Assembly (NCBI GenBank): GCA_959022875.1
Contig: CAUFAM010000003.1
Span: 1 to 24,372, forward strand
From: an uncultured Oscillospiraceae bacterium
Lineage (GTDB): Bacteria > Bacillota > Clostridia > Oscillospirales > Oscillospiraceae
Direction: 5' to 3'
DNA length: 24,372 nt
Shown: positions 7,822 to 15,475 of the stretch, one piece after another
Numbering within the stretch: position 1 is the first letter of the stretch
How the letters are laid out: the number at the start of each line of letters is the position of its first letter
Made by a program: the position numbers and the translations under genes
The notes under the pieces: generated by a model
Databases searched by the model: none
Told to the model about the DNA's origin: nothing
The model's input: only the letters and a program-made list of their open reading frames with translations

Positions 7822-9243
7822 TTGGTAAAAAAATTCTGCATACTTATTTTGACCGCCGCACTGCTTTTGCTGGTACCCATGCCGGGCGCCGGGGAAGCCG
7901 GGGCTCTCCCCCTGTGGACCTGCATCCCCTTTGCGGGACTGCTGCTGTCCATTGCCATCTTTCCCGTGGTTCTCCCCCACTGGTGGGAGCGCAATCAGCC
8001 CTGGATGGTAGCGCTGTGGTCCCTGCTGTTTCTCATCCCCTTTGCCCGGCTGATGGGGGTGGGCACTGCGGCAGAGACGGCGCTGGAGTGCGTCATCAAT
8101 GATTACCTCACCTTTATTGTCCTCTTGTTCGGCTTGTTTTGTGTCTCGGGCAACATCACCCTGGAGGGGGATCTGGCCGGTTCGCCCCGGGTCAATGTGG
8201 CTCTGCTCCTGTTTGGCACTATGCTGTCCAGCTGGGTAGGCACCACCGGAGCCAGCATGCTGATGGTCCGCCCGGTAATCAAGATGAATGCCTGGCGCAA
8301 GCGCCGTGGGCATATTATGGTGTTCTTCATTTTCCTGATTTCCAACATCGGCGGCTGCCTCACCCCCATCGGGGATCCTCCCCTGCTCATGGGCTTTTCC
8401 CGGGGCGTGCCCTTTTTCTGGTCCCTGCGGCTGTTTCCCGTCGTGGTATTAAATACGGCCGTACTGCTCTTCGTCTTTTACTGGGTGGATATGCACAACT
8501 ACCGCAAAGACATTGCCCGGGGAAGAAAGCCCGACATCTCCAAGCCGGGCACGGAAATCCACATCAGCGGCCTGCATAACCTGCTCTTTCTGGCCATGAT
8601 CGTGGCCGCCGTCATTCTCAGCGGTACCCTTCCCACCCTGCCCGCGTTCCAGAACGCGGAGGGCCAGGTGCTGGGCATCCACATCTTCGGTGAGGTAGTG
8701 CTCACTTTCCCCGCCATCATTGAGATTGCCATTATCCTGCTGGCCACCCTGCTGTCCTTCAAAACCACCGATGTCTCCGTCCGGAAGGCCAACCACTTTA
8801 CCTGGGGCGCCATCCGCGAGGTGGCGGTGCTGTTTATCGGCATTTTCATTACCATGCAGCCGGCGCTGATGCTGCTGAAAACCTACGGCGCCAGCCTGGG
8901 CCTCACCACACCCTTCCAGATGTTCTGGGCCACCGGCGCCCTGTCCAGCTTCCTGGACAACACGCCCACGTATCTGGTCTTCTTTACCGTGGCTGCGGCA
9001 GAGGGGCTTGGCAGCATCACCACCTCTCTGGGCCAAATCTCCACCCAGATGCTCATGGCCATTTCCTGCGGCGCGGTATTCATGGGGGCCAACACGTATA
9101 TTGGCAACGCCCCCAACTTTATGGTTAAGGCAATTTCCGAAGAAAACGGCATTCTGATGCCCTCCTTCTTTGGCTATCTGCTCTGGTCTCTGGCGTGCCT
9201 GATCCCCGTATTCATGCTGGATGCCCTGATTTTTTTCCTGTAA
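7822..9243 (+). CDS. NhaD-like sodium:proton antiporter (ion transporter superfamily)
   Basis: The 473-residue, strongly hydrophobic protein is predicted to span the membrane about a dozen times. Its conserved stretches (SSWVGTTGASMLMVRP, SNIGGCLTPIGDPPLLMGFSRG, LDNTPTYLVFF and FMGANTYIGNAPNFMVK) are those of NhaD/CitMHS-type carriers of the ion transporter superfamily, in which two symmetric re-entrant hairpins carry the Pro/Asn-rich motifs. Na+/H+ exchange is the usual annotation; a dicarboxylate or other anion substrate cannot be excluded. Start is a TTG at 7822 with TAGGAGG eight bases upstream; no ATG fits as well. The stop overlaps the ribosome site of the next gene, so the two are co-transcribed. 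An attenuator-like hairpin precedes it. Confidence 0.85.
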   Translation: MVKKFCILILTAALLLLVPMPGAGEAGALPLWTCIPFAGLLLSIAIFPVVLPHWWERNQPWMVALWSLLFLIPFARLMGVGTAAETALECVINDYLTFIVLLFGLFCVSGNITLEGDLAGSPRVNVALLLFGTMLSSWVGTTGASMLMVRPVIKMNAWRKRRGHIMVFFIFLISNIGGCLTPIGDPPLLMGFSRGVPFFWSLRLFPVVVLNTAVLLFVFYWVDMHNYRKDIARGRKPDISKPGTEIHISGLHNLLFLAMIVAAVILSGTLPTLPAFQNAEGQVLGIHIFGEVVLTFPAIIEIAIILLATLLSFKTTDVSVRKANHFTWGAIREVAVLFIGIFITMQPALMLLKTYGASLGLTTPFQMFWATGALSSFLDNTPTYLVFFTVAAAEGLGSITTSLGQISTQMLMAISCGAVFMGANTYIGNAPNFMVKAISEENGILMPSFFGYLLWSLACLIPVFMLDALIFFL

Positions 9244-9258
9244 GGAGGCTGAAGTAAG

Positions 9259-10266
9259 ATGGAATATGACCACAAGCAGCTGGAAGAAATCGCCGGCCGC
9301 ATCTATGATTTGGACGCAGAAGTCTACCGCATTCTTGGCTCCGGCCTGGGCAGGGTGTTCAACAGCAGCCGGGAGGCCGCCATTCGGGACCTTATGCAAA
9401 TTATGCTGCAGCAGCCCAAGGTTCACTATCTGCGCAGCGAGCTGGCCCTGATCGGCAACATGGCCCGCACCATTACCAACAAGGCCGACCGTTCCCGCGT
9501 CATGACGGAATACAACAATATCCTGAATATGCTGGACAGCATGCCCACTTCGTTTGCAATTGATATTCTTGACCAGCACGCCGCCCAGCTTAACAGCTCC
9601 CGGCTGTCCGGCCGCTTTGCCAAGGGGGAGCATCTCATCATCTGCATCGGCCGCACCTACGGCTGCGCCGGAACCGATATTGGCTTTGCCCTGGCGGACA
9701 AGCTGAAAATTAATTACTATGACTCCGAAATCTTTGCCGAGGTGTTGGAGCGGCTGGAGGCGGAACAGGACGAGGTCTGTGACCGGGCCAGCTTTGCCCA
9801 CCACCAGAATCTGAACCAGTCCCTTGGCATCGACAAAAACCGGACCCTGAAAGAGCGGATCCGGGAGTTTAACCGCTATCACGGCCTGCCCAAAGGGGAC
9901 GCTGTCTTTTTCAATCAAAGCGACCTCATCTGTGAAATGGCCAAAAAAGAAGACTTTATTATCATGGGGCGGTGCGCCGATGTGATTCTCACCAACCACC
10001 ACATCCCCCATGTCAGCATCTTTATCAACGCCCCCTTTGAGCTTCGGGCCAGACGTGTGATGGAGACGGACGACCTCTCCTACAAGGGGGCCTGTAAGCT
10101 GCTCAAGAAGCTGGACCGGCGGCACCGGGCCTACTATGAGTTTTATACCGGCCGGAAATGGGGCAGCAGTGTCAACTACGACCTATGCATTAACTCTGCC
10201 TGCTATGGCATTGAAGGATCTGTACATCTGATTGAGCGCATTATCAATCAGCACACCCGGCAATAA
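9259..10266 (+). CDS. Cytidylate kinase-like family protein with N-terminal helical extension
   Basis: The 335-residue protein has two parts. Residues 1 to about 124 form a charged, probably helical domain that I do not recognise. From about 125 it resembles the cytidylate kinase-like family: IICIGRTYGCAGTDIGFALADKLKIN (in two overlapping parts: glycine-rich loop at 131-138, then a helix), YYDSEIF, DFIIMGRCADVIL and a lid-like arginine stretch ELRARRVMETD. The loop is GRTYGCAGT, so a canonical Walker GxxxxGK(S/T) lysine is absent, as is usual for this family. Substrate is unknown. It follows the antiporter by 14 bases with AAGGAGG overlapping that stop, so a linked, perhaps regulatory, role with the transporter is plausible. 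A terminator follows. Confidence 0.75.
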   Translation: MEYDHKQLEEIAGRIYDLDAEVYRILGSGLGRVFNSSREAAIRDLMQIMLQQPKVHYLRSELALIGNMARTITNKADRSRVMTEYNNILNMLDSMPTSFAIDILDQHAAQLNSSRLSGRFAKGEHLIICIGRTYGCAGTDIGFALADKLKINYYDSEIFAEVLERLEAEQDEVCDRASFAHHQNLNQSLGIDKNRTLKERIREFNRYHGLPKGDAVFFNQSDLICEMAKKEDFIIMGRCADVILTNHHIPHVSIFINAPFELRARRVMETDDLSYKGACKLLKKLDRRHRAYYEFYTGRKWGSSVNYDLCINSACYGIEGSVHLIERIINQHTRQ

Positions 10267-10310
10267 CTGCGGGAACGCCTTAAGGCCTTGTCTTCCAGGC
10301 AGTGAAATAA

Positions 10311-10351
10311 GTTGCCCGGAGCTGTTTTCACAGCTCCGGGCAACTTGTTTT
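10311..10351. terminator. Bidirectional intrinsic terminator
   Basis: Perfect fifteen-pair stem GTTGCCCGGAGCTGT/ACAGCTCCGGGCAAC (10311-10325 with 10330-10344), four-base loop, then TTGTTTTTT on the plus strand. It ends the antiporter/kinase operon and may also serve the convergent transporter remnant. Confidence 0.88.
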
Positions 10352-10382
10352 TTCATGCAGTGGTTTCCTTGAGGTTTTCCCA

Positions 10383-11300
10383 TTAAACGGGAATCATACC
10401 CATTACCAGCATCAGGGCAATGGAAATCAGGTTGGTCACACTCTGGATTTTCATTGCAAAGCTGAAATAGTAGTTCGGCTCGATCTCCAGCAGAGAGCAA
10501 CCCATGACGTTCTGGGGATTGAGGGGGGTGGCAGTGGTGGCCAGGGTCAGGTTGATGAGGAAGGGAGCAATCATCGCCATACCGTCAAAACCAAACTGGG
10601 CGCCCATGGTAATCAGCACCGGGTAGAGCATGGTAAACACCCGGTTGGGAATGTAGCGGATACAAACCACGCAGCTGGCCAAGAGAATGATGTGCATATA
10701 CCGGGACAGGAATGTGGGGAAGTAAGTGGCGATGGCGTTGCCCAGGGTGTCCACCATGCCCATGTCGGTGAACACAGCCAGATACACGCTGATTCCGATC
10801 ATAAACAGCAGGAGATTAATGTAGGTCTTGCTGGACTCGTGGAAAATGGGCATATGCTCCTTCATGGTGGGGTAGTTGAACAGAATCATGTAGCAGGCCC
10901 CGAACATGAACATCAGCCAGGCAGGCATGGAAAAGACCACAAGGCTGGTCAGAATTGCCACCAGCACCAGCAGGTTCGGCACAAACATCTTGGGGCGCAG
11001 CTGCTTTTTACTCTTGACCTGGGCTTCCACCGATTCCACTTCAGCTTCCGCCAGCGCGGCAGCTTCGCCGACATTGGGCGCACCCAAAGTTCCGTACTCA
11101 CGCTTATGCATGACCGCCATGTACACGCACTGGAACACAATTGCGGGAATCAGACAGATCAGCGTGCGGGAAGCGGCAGCCCCAAGATCCACCGGATCAC
11201 AGCCCAGCACCACGGACACATTGATGACGCCCGGGCTCCAGGACAAAAACATCATGGCAGCCAGTGCGCTGTTGACCAGCACAAAGCAGTAAGTATTCAT
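10383..11300 (-). pseudogene. CitMHS-type transporter, N-terminus missing
   Basis: About 303 codons are open from the junction near 11290-11300 to the stop at 10383-10385. The fragment starts directly with NSALAAMMFLSWSPGVINVSVVLGCDPVDLG, shown here in meaning only as the typical post-first-half motif of citrate-metal:H+ symporters (motif near 11200-11290: W-S-P-G, then VLGCDP). It continues with a hydrophilic Glu/Lys-rich loop (about 11000-11080) and several membrane segments, ending LMLVMGMIPV. Intact family members are about 430-460 residues, so roughly the first 140 residues are lost. An in-frame ATG at 11300 exists, but the ribosome-like AAGGGG is only one base away. The 5' end abuts the catA fragment. 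It is presumed non-functional. Confidence 0.7.
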
Positions 11301-11769
11301 ACCCCTTTTGCAGGTGCAGATGAAACCCCTCAAAGGTAGTCCATGGAATCATGGAAACCGGAAAGGTATTGGCCGGAGTGCCCGGCTTTGCCTCCATTCG
11401 CTGCACCTGTCCATATGCCGCCAAATCCTGCTGATAAGCATGGAGAAACTGGGTATAGTTGGGAGAAAACTCCGTCCAAAGGTTAGAAAATAGTTCACTG
11501 TCCCTGTGAGACACCGTGTAGCAAGGCATCATCTGGGAAAATACGCCGACCTGTCTCTGCGGGTTGTAGGCGGTGCGAAACTCCTCATGCCGGTTGACTA
11601 TAGTGGTAAGGGCGTAGAGCATCGCGGGATACAGCTTTACCTCAGCCTTTACCAGCGCCGTGATGTCCAGCCGCACACACATGCTGTATGTACAGGGCAC
11701 CGCAGCAGTGTAGTGCTCAAAATACTCCCTGCGCCCCCATTGTTGTTGATCTATCACTCGAAATTCCAT
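11290..11769 (-). pseudogene. catA: Chloramphenicol O-acetyltransferase, C-terminus missing
   Basis: From an ATG with GGGGAGG seven bases upstream, about 160 codons match type A chloramphenicol acetyltransferase: WGRREYFEHY, VPCTYSMCVRLDIT, HEEFRTAYN, NLWTEFSPNYTQFLHAY and NTFPVSMIPWTTFEGFHLHL. Intact enzymes are about 215 residues. The catalytic histidine lies in an HHAVCDG motif near the C-terminus, and that part is absent here, so no resistance activity is expected. After KGYEYLL the frame runs into sequence that, in another frame, is the CitMHS transporter. The join lies near 11287-11300. The gene is an accessory resistance gene, consistent with the mobile-element debris that follows. Confidence 0.85.
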
Positions 11770-12132
11770 GTGTGAACCTCCCCACTTTCTGTTTTCCTGT
11801 ATCCTACCATACCACTGTCTGTTTGGACAGTCGAGATCATTTTTTTAGATTCCTGAGACAGCTGCAAAAATAGCTTTACAGCTGCTCTATATCCCCTCCG
11901 TCTGGCCACGGCATTACCTTCTCCATCTGAAACTGCCCAGCGGATTTGGCTGCTTTCCAAAGGCACAAGCCCTCCTCAAATTGCAGGCAGAATTACTCCA
12001 TCTCTCTGCAATGTGGATAACAAGCAGCAGTGGTGGGAAAGTGGTTTTCCACCCTTGGGTAGGGCAAGTAAAGCATTTGGCTTGCCCCAAGAGGCTGCCC
12101 AATGCCTTTTTACGAGCAGAAGCCTGCACACA
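11770..12132. other. Intergenic region upstream of the catA fragment
   Basis: About 360 bases with no gene I can support. Next to catA it carries an inverted repeat ACTGTC-TGTTTG-GACAGT (11814-11831) and, on the minus strand, an extended -10-like TGGTATGGT, a possible catA promoter. The rest has short open frames without ribosome sites and looks like decayed element DNA. Confidence 0.4.
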
Positions 12133-12333
12133 CTAAACCAGCCCCCACTGTTTATTTTGATAGTCCAGAACGAGTTTTACCGCGTACTTGACATCCCGCA
12201 TAACGTTATCGGCATCCTCTTTTGAAATCTCAATTTCCCAGTAACGAGACATATGCGCACCATCTTCATATCCAAGATAATATGTTCCATCTGCTTCTAA
12301 TATTTTGATGCCACTCTCTTCAAACATTACCAT
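12133..12333 (-). CDS. Small hypothetical protein
   Basis: The 66-residue product begins MVMFEESGIKILEADGTYYL and is rich in acidic and aromatic residues, with no signal peptide or membrane segment. The ATG at 12331-12333 has GGAGG seven bases upstream, which supports real translation. I do not recognise a family. It sits between the catA fragment and integrase debris, so it is probably cargo of the decayed mobile element. An immunity- or regulator-type role would only be a guess. Confidence 0.6.
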   Translation of the reverse strand: MVMFEESGIKILEADGTYYLGYEDGAHMSRYWEIEISKEDADNVMRDVKYAVKLVLDYQNKQWGLV

Positions 12334-12508
12334 AAGATTTCCTCCATCTTATTGAACAGGGGTAACTGTGTATTGTACAGGTAAAATCTAATCTACAACT
12401 GCCTCCGGAAGTCCACCAGATGTACTGGGATTCGTCAGCTGGCTGTTTGCCCTGGCTATTCTCTCTTCTCTGTGCTATGTTGTGTCACCGAACAGGAGGC
12501 GAAGCACA
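12334..12508. other. Short spacer in element remnant
   Basis: The region between the small minus-strand gene and the DUF6809-like gene. It can be read in frame with the latter as a hydrophobic stretch (FVSWLFALAILSSLCYVV), but there is no start codon or ribosome site supporting this. Confidence 0.25.
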
Positions 12509-12798
12509 GTGAACGACTACATGACCGCCCTGCACCAGCGGTTCTTCCGGGAGCCGGACTTCACAGAGCTGGAAGAAGAAATTGAACAGACCCGCCAGGA
12601 AGTGCTGGACTGCCTGGACGGCTGCAGCGGCTTAAATTGATACAGCTGGTGGATGGTCAAAACCTGCTGCGGAAAAAATTTTCTCTGGCCAGCTTTATTG
12701 CAGGCTTTAAGCTGGCCTGGGGCATTGCAAAAGAGCTGGAAGCAGACGGTCTCTACAAAGAAGAACAGCGGCCTGCAAAGCAGCAGAACAGGAAGTAA
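12509..12798 (+). pseudogene. DUF6809-like mobile-element protein, frameshifted
   Basis: From a GTG with AGGAGG nine bases upstream, the frame reads YMTALHQRFFREPDFTELEEE and continues to CLDGC, then hits a TGA at 12638. The remainder continues in another frame as QLVDGQNLLRKKFSLASFIA and FKLAWGIAKELEADGLYKEE to a TAA at 12796-12798. Joined, the two halves make a protein of about 95 residues, resembling small helical proteins (DUF6809, from memory) common in clostridial integrative elements. A single indel near 12610-12637 explains the break. A sequencing error is possible. Confidence 0.6.
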
Positions 12799-12804
12799 TG
12801 CCTC

Positions 12805-12935
12805 GTGGCAAAGAAACAGGCCAATGGACAGGGCAATATTCGGAAGCGAAAGGGCAGACGCTGGGAGGGCCGGTACACAGCAGGCTACAATTCCAAAACC
12901 AGCAAACAAATTATGAAAAATATGCTGGGCCACTC
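12805..12935 (+). pseudogene. int: Tyrosine integrase, N-terminal stub
   Basis: From a GTG at 12805, about 42 codons give QANGQGNIRKRKGRRWEGRY followed by TAGYNSKTSKQI. This is the N-terminal arm-binding start of Tn916/ICE-type tyrosine recombinases (usual form: ANGEGxIxKRxDGRWEGRYxxG). Sequence after about MLGH is not integrase-like and runs into the terminator and the tRNA fragment. More than 300 residues with the catalytic R-H-R-Y set are missing. The adjacent tRNA 3' end is the expected attachment site of such an enzyme, which supports the call. Confidence 0.75.
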
Positions 12936-12959
12936 ACCAAAAAATCAAAATTGTAACAA

Positions 12960-12995
12960 AAAAATCCTCGAAAACCGAAGTTCTCGAGGATTTTT
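12960..12995 (-). terminator. Terminator following the tRNA-Thr 3' fragment
   Basis: Arms AAAATCCTCGA and TCGAGGATTTTT (12961-12971 with 12984-12995) with T-runs on both strands. On the minus strand it follows the tRNA CCA end directly, as a native tRNA terminator would. Confidence 0.75.
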
Positions 12996-13040
12996 GGAGC
13001 TGCTAGGCAGATTCGAACTGCCGACCTCATCCTTACCAAG
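12995..13040 (-). other. 3' half of tRNA-Thr(GGT): attachment-site remnant
   Basis: Minus strand, reading from 13039: anticodon loop TTGGTAA (anticodon GGT, Thr), 3' anticodon stem GGATG, variable AGGTC, T-arm GGCAG-TTCGAAT-CTGCC, acceptor TAGCAGC, discriminator T and encoded CCA (12997-12995). The 5' half is replaced: bases upstream of the anticodon loop (GCCGC) do not pair with GGATG and no D-arm is present. A crossover starting in the anticodon loop is typical of tyrosine-integrase elements that use tRNA 3' ends. With the int stub 60 bases away, this is best read as an att site, not a working tRNA. Confidence 0.8.
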
Positions 13041-13179
13041 CGGCTTTGGAACTTTTTTCTAACTATTTTTCGTACTTTATAGCGATATACACTCCGATCT
13101 GCTTGCTTTCCGCCACTTTTTGAGCATCCTGTTTCCGTATACTTCACATCGCGCTGTGGCTGAAAATGTGGTCAAAAGC
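13041..13179. other. Unassigned intergenic sequence
   Basis: About 140 bases between the att remnant and the nested palindrome. AT-richer than the genes around it. No gene, promoter or repeat could be supported. Confidence 0.3.
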
Positions 13180-13227
13180 GCCTCCCCTCTTTTGCCGGCG
13201 GCACGTCCGCCGACAAAGTGGGGAGGC
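13180..13227. repeat. Nested palindrome, terminator or REP/MITE-like unit
   Basis: Outer arms GCCTCCCC/GGGGAGGC (13180-13187 with 13220-13227) enclose TTTG/CAAA and an inner CGGCGG/CCGCCG pair (13196-13201 with 13207-13212) around CACGT. The near-perfect 48-base palindrome has short T-runs outside both ends. It lies downstream of the CotH gene on the minus strand, so it may end the long sigI operon. Confidence 0.55.
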
Positions 13228-13333
13228 ATTTTCTGCCCGTCTGCGTTGTAATTTTTGGAGGGAAATAATGTAATCCATTTATGCCGGAGGCAGCTCAAAA
13301 TTTACGGGACAGTAAACAATATGAGCTACCCTC

Positions 13334-14764
13334 TTATTCCACCCCCGCAATTGCCGCGGCCTCATTCTGCCGCTCCTTCGCAGCCTCCAGGTCGTCGAAA
13401 TCCCCCAGCGCCCGCAGATCCACATGGGAGGCGTCCACCCCCGCCCCCTGTTGGGCCAGGGTGATAGGGTAGTCCCCCTCCAGCTGTCCCCGAATGCTCT
13501 CAGAGCGCAGGCGGCACACCTCCAGCAGCGTGTCCACCGCCAGCAGATGATCCTCATAGGAGCAGAAGGCGGTGGGATCGACCTCCACATAGGGAGCGAT
13601 CATGACCTGTGCCTGCCGGATGACTGCCTCATACCGGCCGCTCTCGAAATACTCCGAGAGCAGTTGGCCGAAATAGGCGTGGTACCGGGCAAAATAGTCT
13701 CTGTTTTTCATCAGATTGTGATACAGAGGCCGCTCCAGCATGACCTCCCCCCGGGCGGGGGTGTTCACCGGCCAGTTGATCAGCACGTCGGGGTCCCGGA
13801 TGGGATCGGTCATGCCCAGGGCGTAGGTGCCGAAGGCCAGGTTGTAGTCCCAGGGCAGAATGGAGATCACCCCGTCCTCCTCATAGAGGAAGTAGTTGTG
13901 CCCGGTGTGGCCCAGGTAGCTGTCCCAGTTCATGACGAACACCTGGACGGCAAAATACCGCAGCACCTCATCCGCATTGACCGCCGTCTCCAGGTCCTCC
14001 CCGGTGGACAGCACCCGCAGGGCCTGGATCAGCCGCTCCCGGTCCGCCACGTCCGTGTCAAACTTGGCGTTGTCAAAGATGTTTGGGTAGGCGGCGGGGT
14101 CATCGCCGATGTACCGCAGGGCCACGTCGGTGTTCTCCGCGTTCAGGGAGCGGTAGTCCGGCTTGTAGAGCGCTCCGTGATCCGGGCCGAAGTTTCGCCG
14201 GGCAAAGGCCTCCTCTGGCTCCTCGATGGCCAGAAACAGCCCCCAGGGGGTGCCGTTCACCGTCACCCAGGCATAGCTGCACAGAGGGGCGGGCACCCCC
14301 ATGTAGGCCATCATGTGGTAGACCAGCCAGGTTTTGAGATAGCTGTTGTCCTGGAAGGAGGCGTCCAGGGAGAACTTGTCCAGGCCATGGTAGTTGCCCC
14401 CGTCCACATAGTGGTCGAATTCCAGCTTCAGACTGTACCGGGACAGGCCGTACTCCTCCGTCAGCCGGAGGGAGTTGTTCCCCTTGGCCCGCAGGCCCAC
14501 CTGGTAAAACTCCTCCCCGTCGATGACCGCGGTGCAGGGGATATACTCCTCCGCCGGGGCGTTTTCGAGGAAAGCCGCCCAGTCCTCCACCCGCAGGTCC
14601 ACGGTGTGGACCCGGCCATCGTCAAAGAGGCGGGAGGCGTACCCGGGCGCGGCGCTGGCGGGCCGGAGGCCCAGAGCCTCCCCGAAGCAGAGCAGACCGG
14701 TGAGGACCAGGGCCAATAGGATGGCCCCGCCGCAGATAAGATCGATATGCCGGTGGCGGATCAT
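13334..14764 (-). CDS. CotH-family protein kinase-like membrane protein
   Basis: The 476-residue protein matches the CotH kinase family, atypical kinases that phosphorylate spore-coat or surface proteins. It has one N-terminal membrane anchor (about residues 9-28), so the rest should face outside. Conserved parts are a Lys-containing VGLRAKGNNSLR, LDKFSLDASFQDNSYLKTWL, a catalytic-loop-like FVMNWDSYLGHTGHNYFLY, and the metal-binding ILPWDYNLAFG. I chose the ATG at 14764 because it directly precedes the anchor and lies four bases after the upstream stop. The DUF4956/VTC/CotH combination recurs in bacteria. Possible substrates here are the Thr/Tyr-containing acidic repeats encoded upstream; this is inference. 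Confidence 0.85.
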   Translation of the reverse strand: MIRHRHIDLICGGAILLALVLTGLLCFGEALGLRPASAAPGYASRLFDDGRVHTVDLRVEDWAAFLENAPAEEYIPCTAVIDGEEFYQVGLRAKGNNSLRLTEEYGLSRYSLKLEFDHYVDGGNYHGLDKFSLDASFQDNSYLKTWLVYHMMAYMGVPAPLCSYAWVTVNGTPWGLFLAIEEPEEAFARRNFGPDHGALYKPDYRSLNAENTDVALRYIGDDPAAYPNIFDNAKFDTDVADRERLIQALRVLSTGEDLETAVNADEVLRYFAVQVFVMNWDSYLGHTGHNYFLYEEDGVISILPWDYNLAFGTYALGMTDPIRDPDVLINWPVNTPARGEVMLERPLYHNLMKNRDYFARYHAYFGQLLSEYFESGRYEAVIRQAQVMIAPYVEVDPTAFCSYEDHLLAVDTLLEVCRLRSESIRGQLEGDYPITLAQQGAGVDASHVDLRALGDFDDLEAAKERQNEAAAIAGVE

Positions 14765-14768
14765 GGCC

Positions 14769-15449
14769 TCACCCCATGTAGTCCCCGTTGTAGGAGACCA
14801 GCACCACGTTCCCCACGCCCTCCATGGCCCCCAGCTCATTGACGAACTCCGTGTCGGCATCCCGCAGGCGCACCTCGTAGTTCAGCTCGATCTGGCCCGG
14901 GGCCACGCTCTTGCTCTTCAGATTCAGCCGCCGCACCCGGGCCTCCACCAAGGCGCGCACCTGCCCCTCCACATCCTGGTCGGCGCAGTGGACCACCAGG
15001 ATGTAGGGGGACTCCCCGTTCTTCTGCCGGGAGAACACCAGCAGCACCACCCCCACAAATAGGCTGCCCACCACCGCCAGGGGGATCAGCCCCGCCGCCA
15101 GCACGATGCCCGCCGCGATGGCCCAGAACAGGAAGGCGATATCCATGGGCTCCTTGATGGCGGTACGGAAGCGGACGATGGACAGGGCGCCCACCATGCC
15201 CAGGGAGAGGACGATGTTGCTGGTCACCGCCAGGATCAGCAGGGTTGTGATGAGGGTGAGGGCGATGAGGGTCACCCCGAAGCTGGGGGCGTACATGACC
15301 CCGGCGTAGCATTTTTTATAGACCAGGAAGATGAACAGGCCCAGGCAGAAGGCCAGCGCCAGGGCGATGGCGGCGTCCGGCAGGGAGACCGCGTCCAGCC
15401 GCTCCAGAAAGCTGGATTTGAAGATGTCCTGAAAGGTGAACGTGGGCAT
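14769..15449 (-). CDS. DUF4956 family membrane protein
   Basis: The 226-residue protein has an amphipathic N-terminus, about four membrane segments up to residue 145, and a soluble C-terminal alpha/beta domain. TSNIVLSLGMVGALSIVRFR followed by TAIKEPMDIAFLFW is the family signature. Function is unknown, but these proteins are regularly encoded beside VTC polyphosphate polymerase-like and CotH proteins, as here. The ATG at 15449 is preferred to a GTG at 15458, because AAGAGG lies ten bases before the ATG and only one base before the GTG. It sits 26 bases after the VTC stop. Confidence 0.85.
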   Translation of the reverse strand: MPTFTFQDIFKSSFLERLDAVSLPDAAIALALAFCLGLFIFLVYKKCYAGVMYAPSFGVTLIALTLITTLLILAVTSNIVLSLGMVGALSIVRFRTAIKEPMDIAFLFWAIAAGIVLAAGLIPLAVVGSLFVGVVLLVFSRQKNGESPYILVVHCADQDVEGQVRALVEARVRRLNLKSKSVAPGQIELNYEVRLRDADTEFVNELGAMEGVGNVVLVSYNGDYMG

Positions 15450-15475
15450 GGCAGCCACACCTCTTTTCTTCGTTC

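Noticed and set aside
11914..12129. 71-codon minus-strand open frame upstream of catA
   Set aside because: No ribosome site, no recognisable family, and composition unlike the neighbouring genes.
12936..13062. Continuation of the integrase frame into GRFELPTSSLPS
   Set aside because: This peptide is the well-known false translation of a tRNA 3' end read in antisense; the bases are the terminator and tRNA-Thr fragment.
12995..13080. Functional tRNA-Thr gene
   Set aside because: The D-arm, 5' acceptor strand and 5' anticodon stem are absent, so only the 3' half remains.
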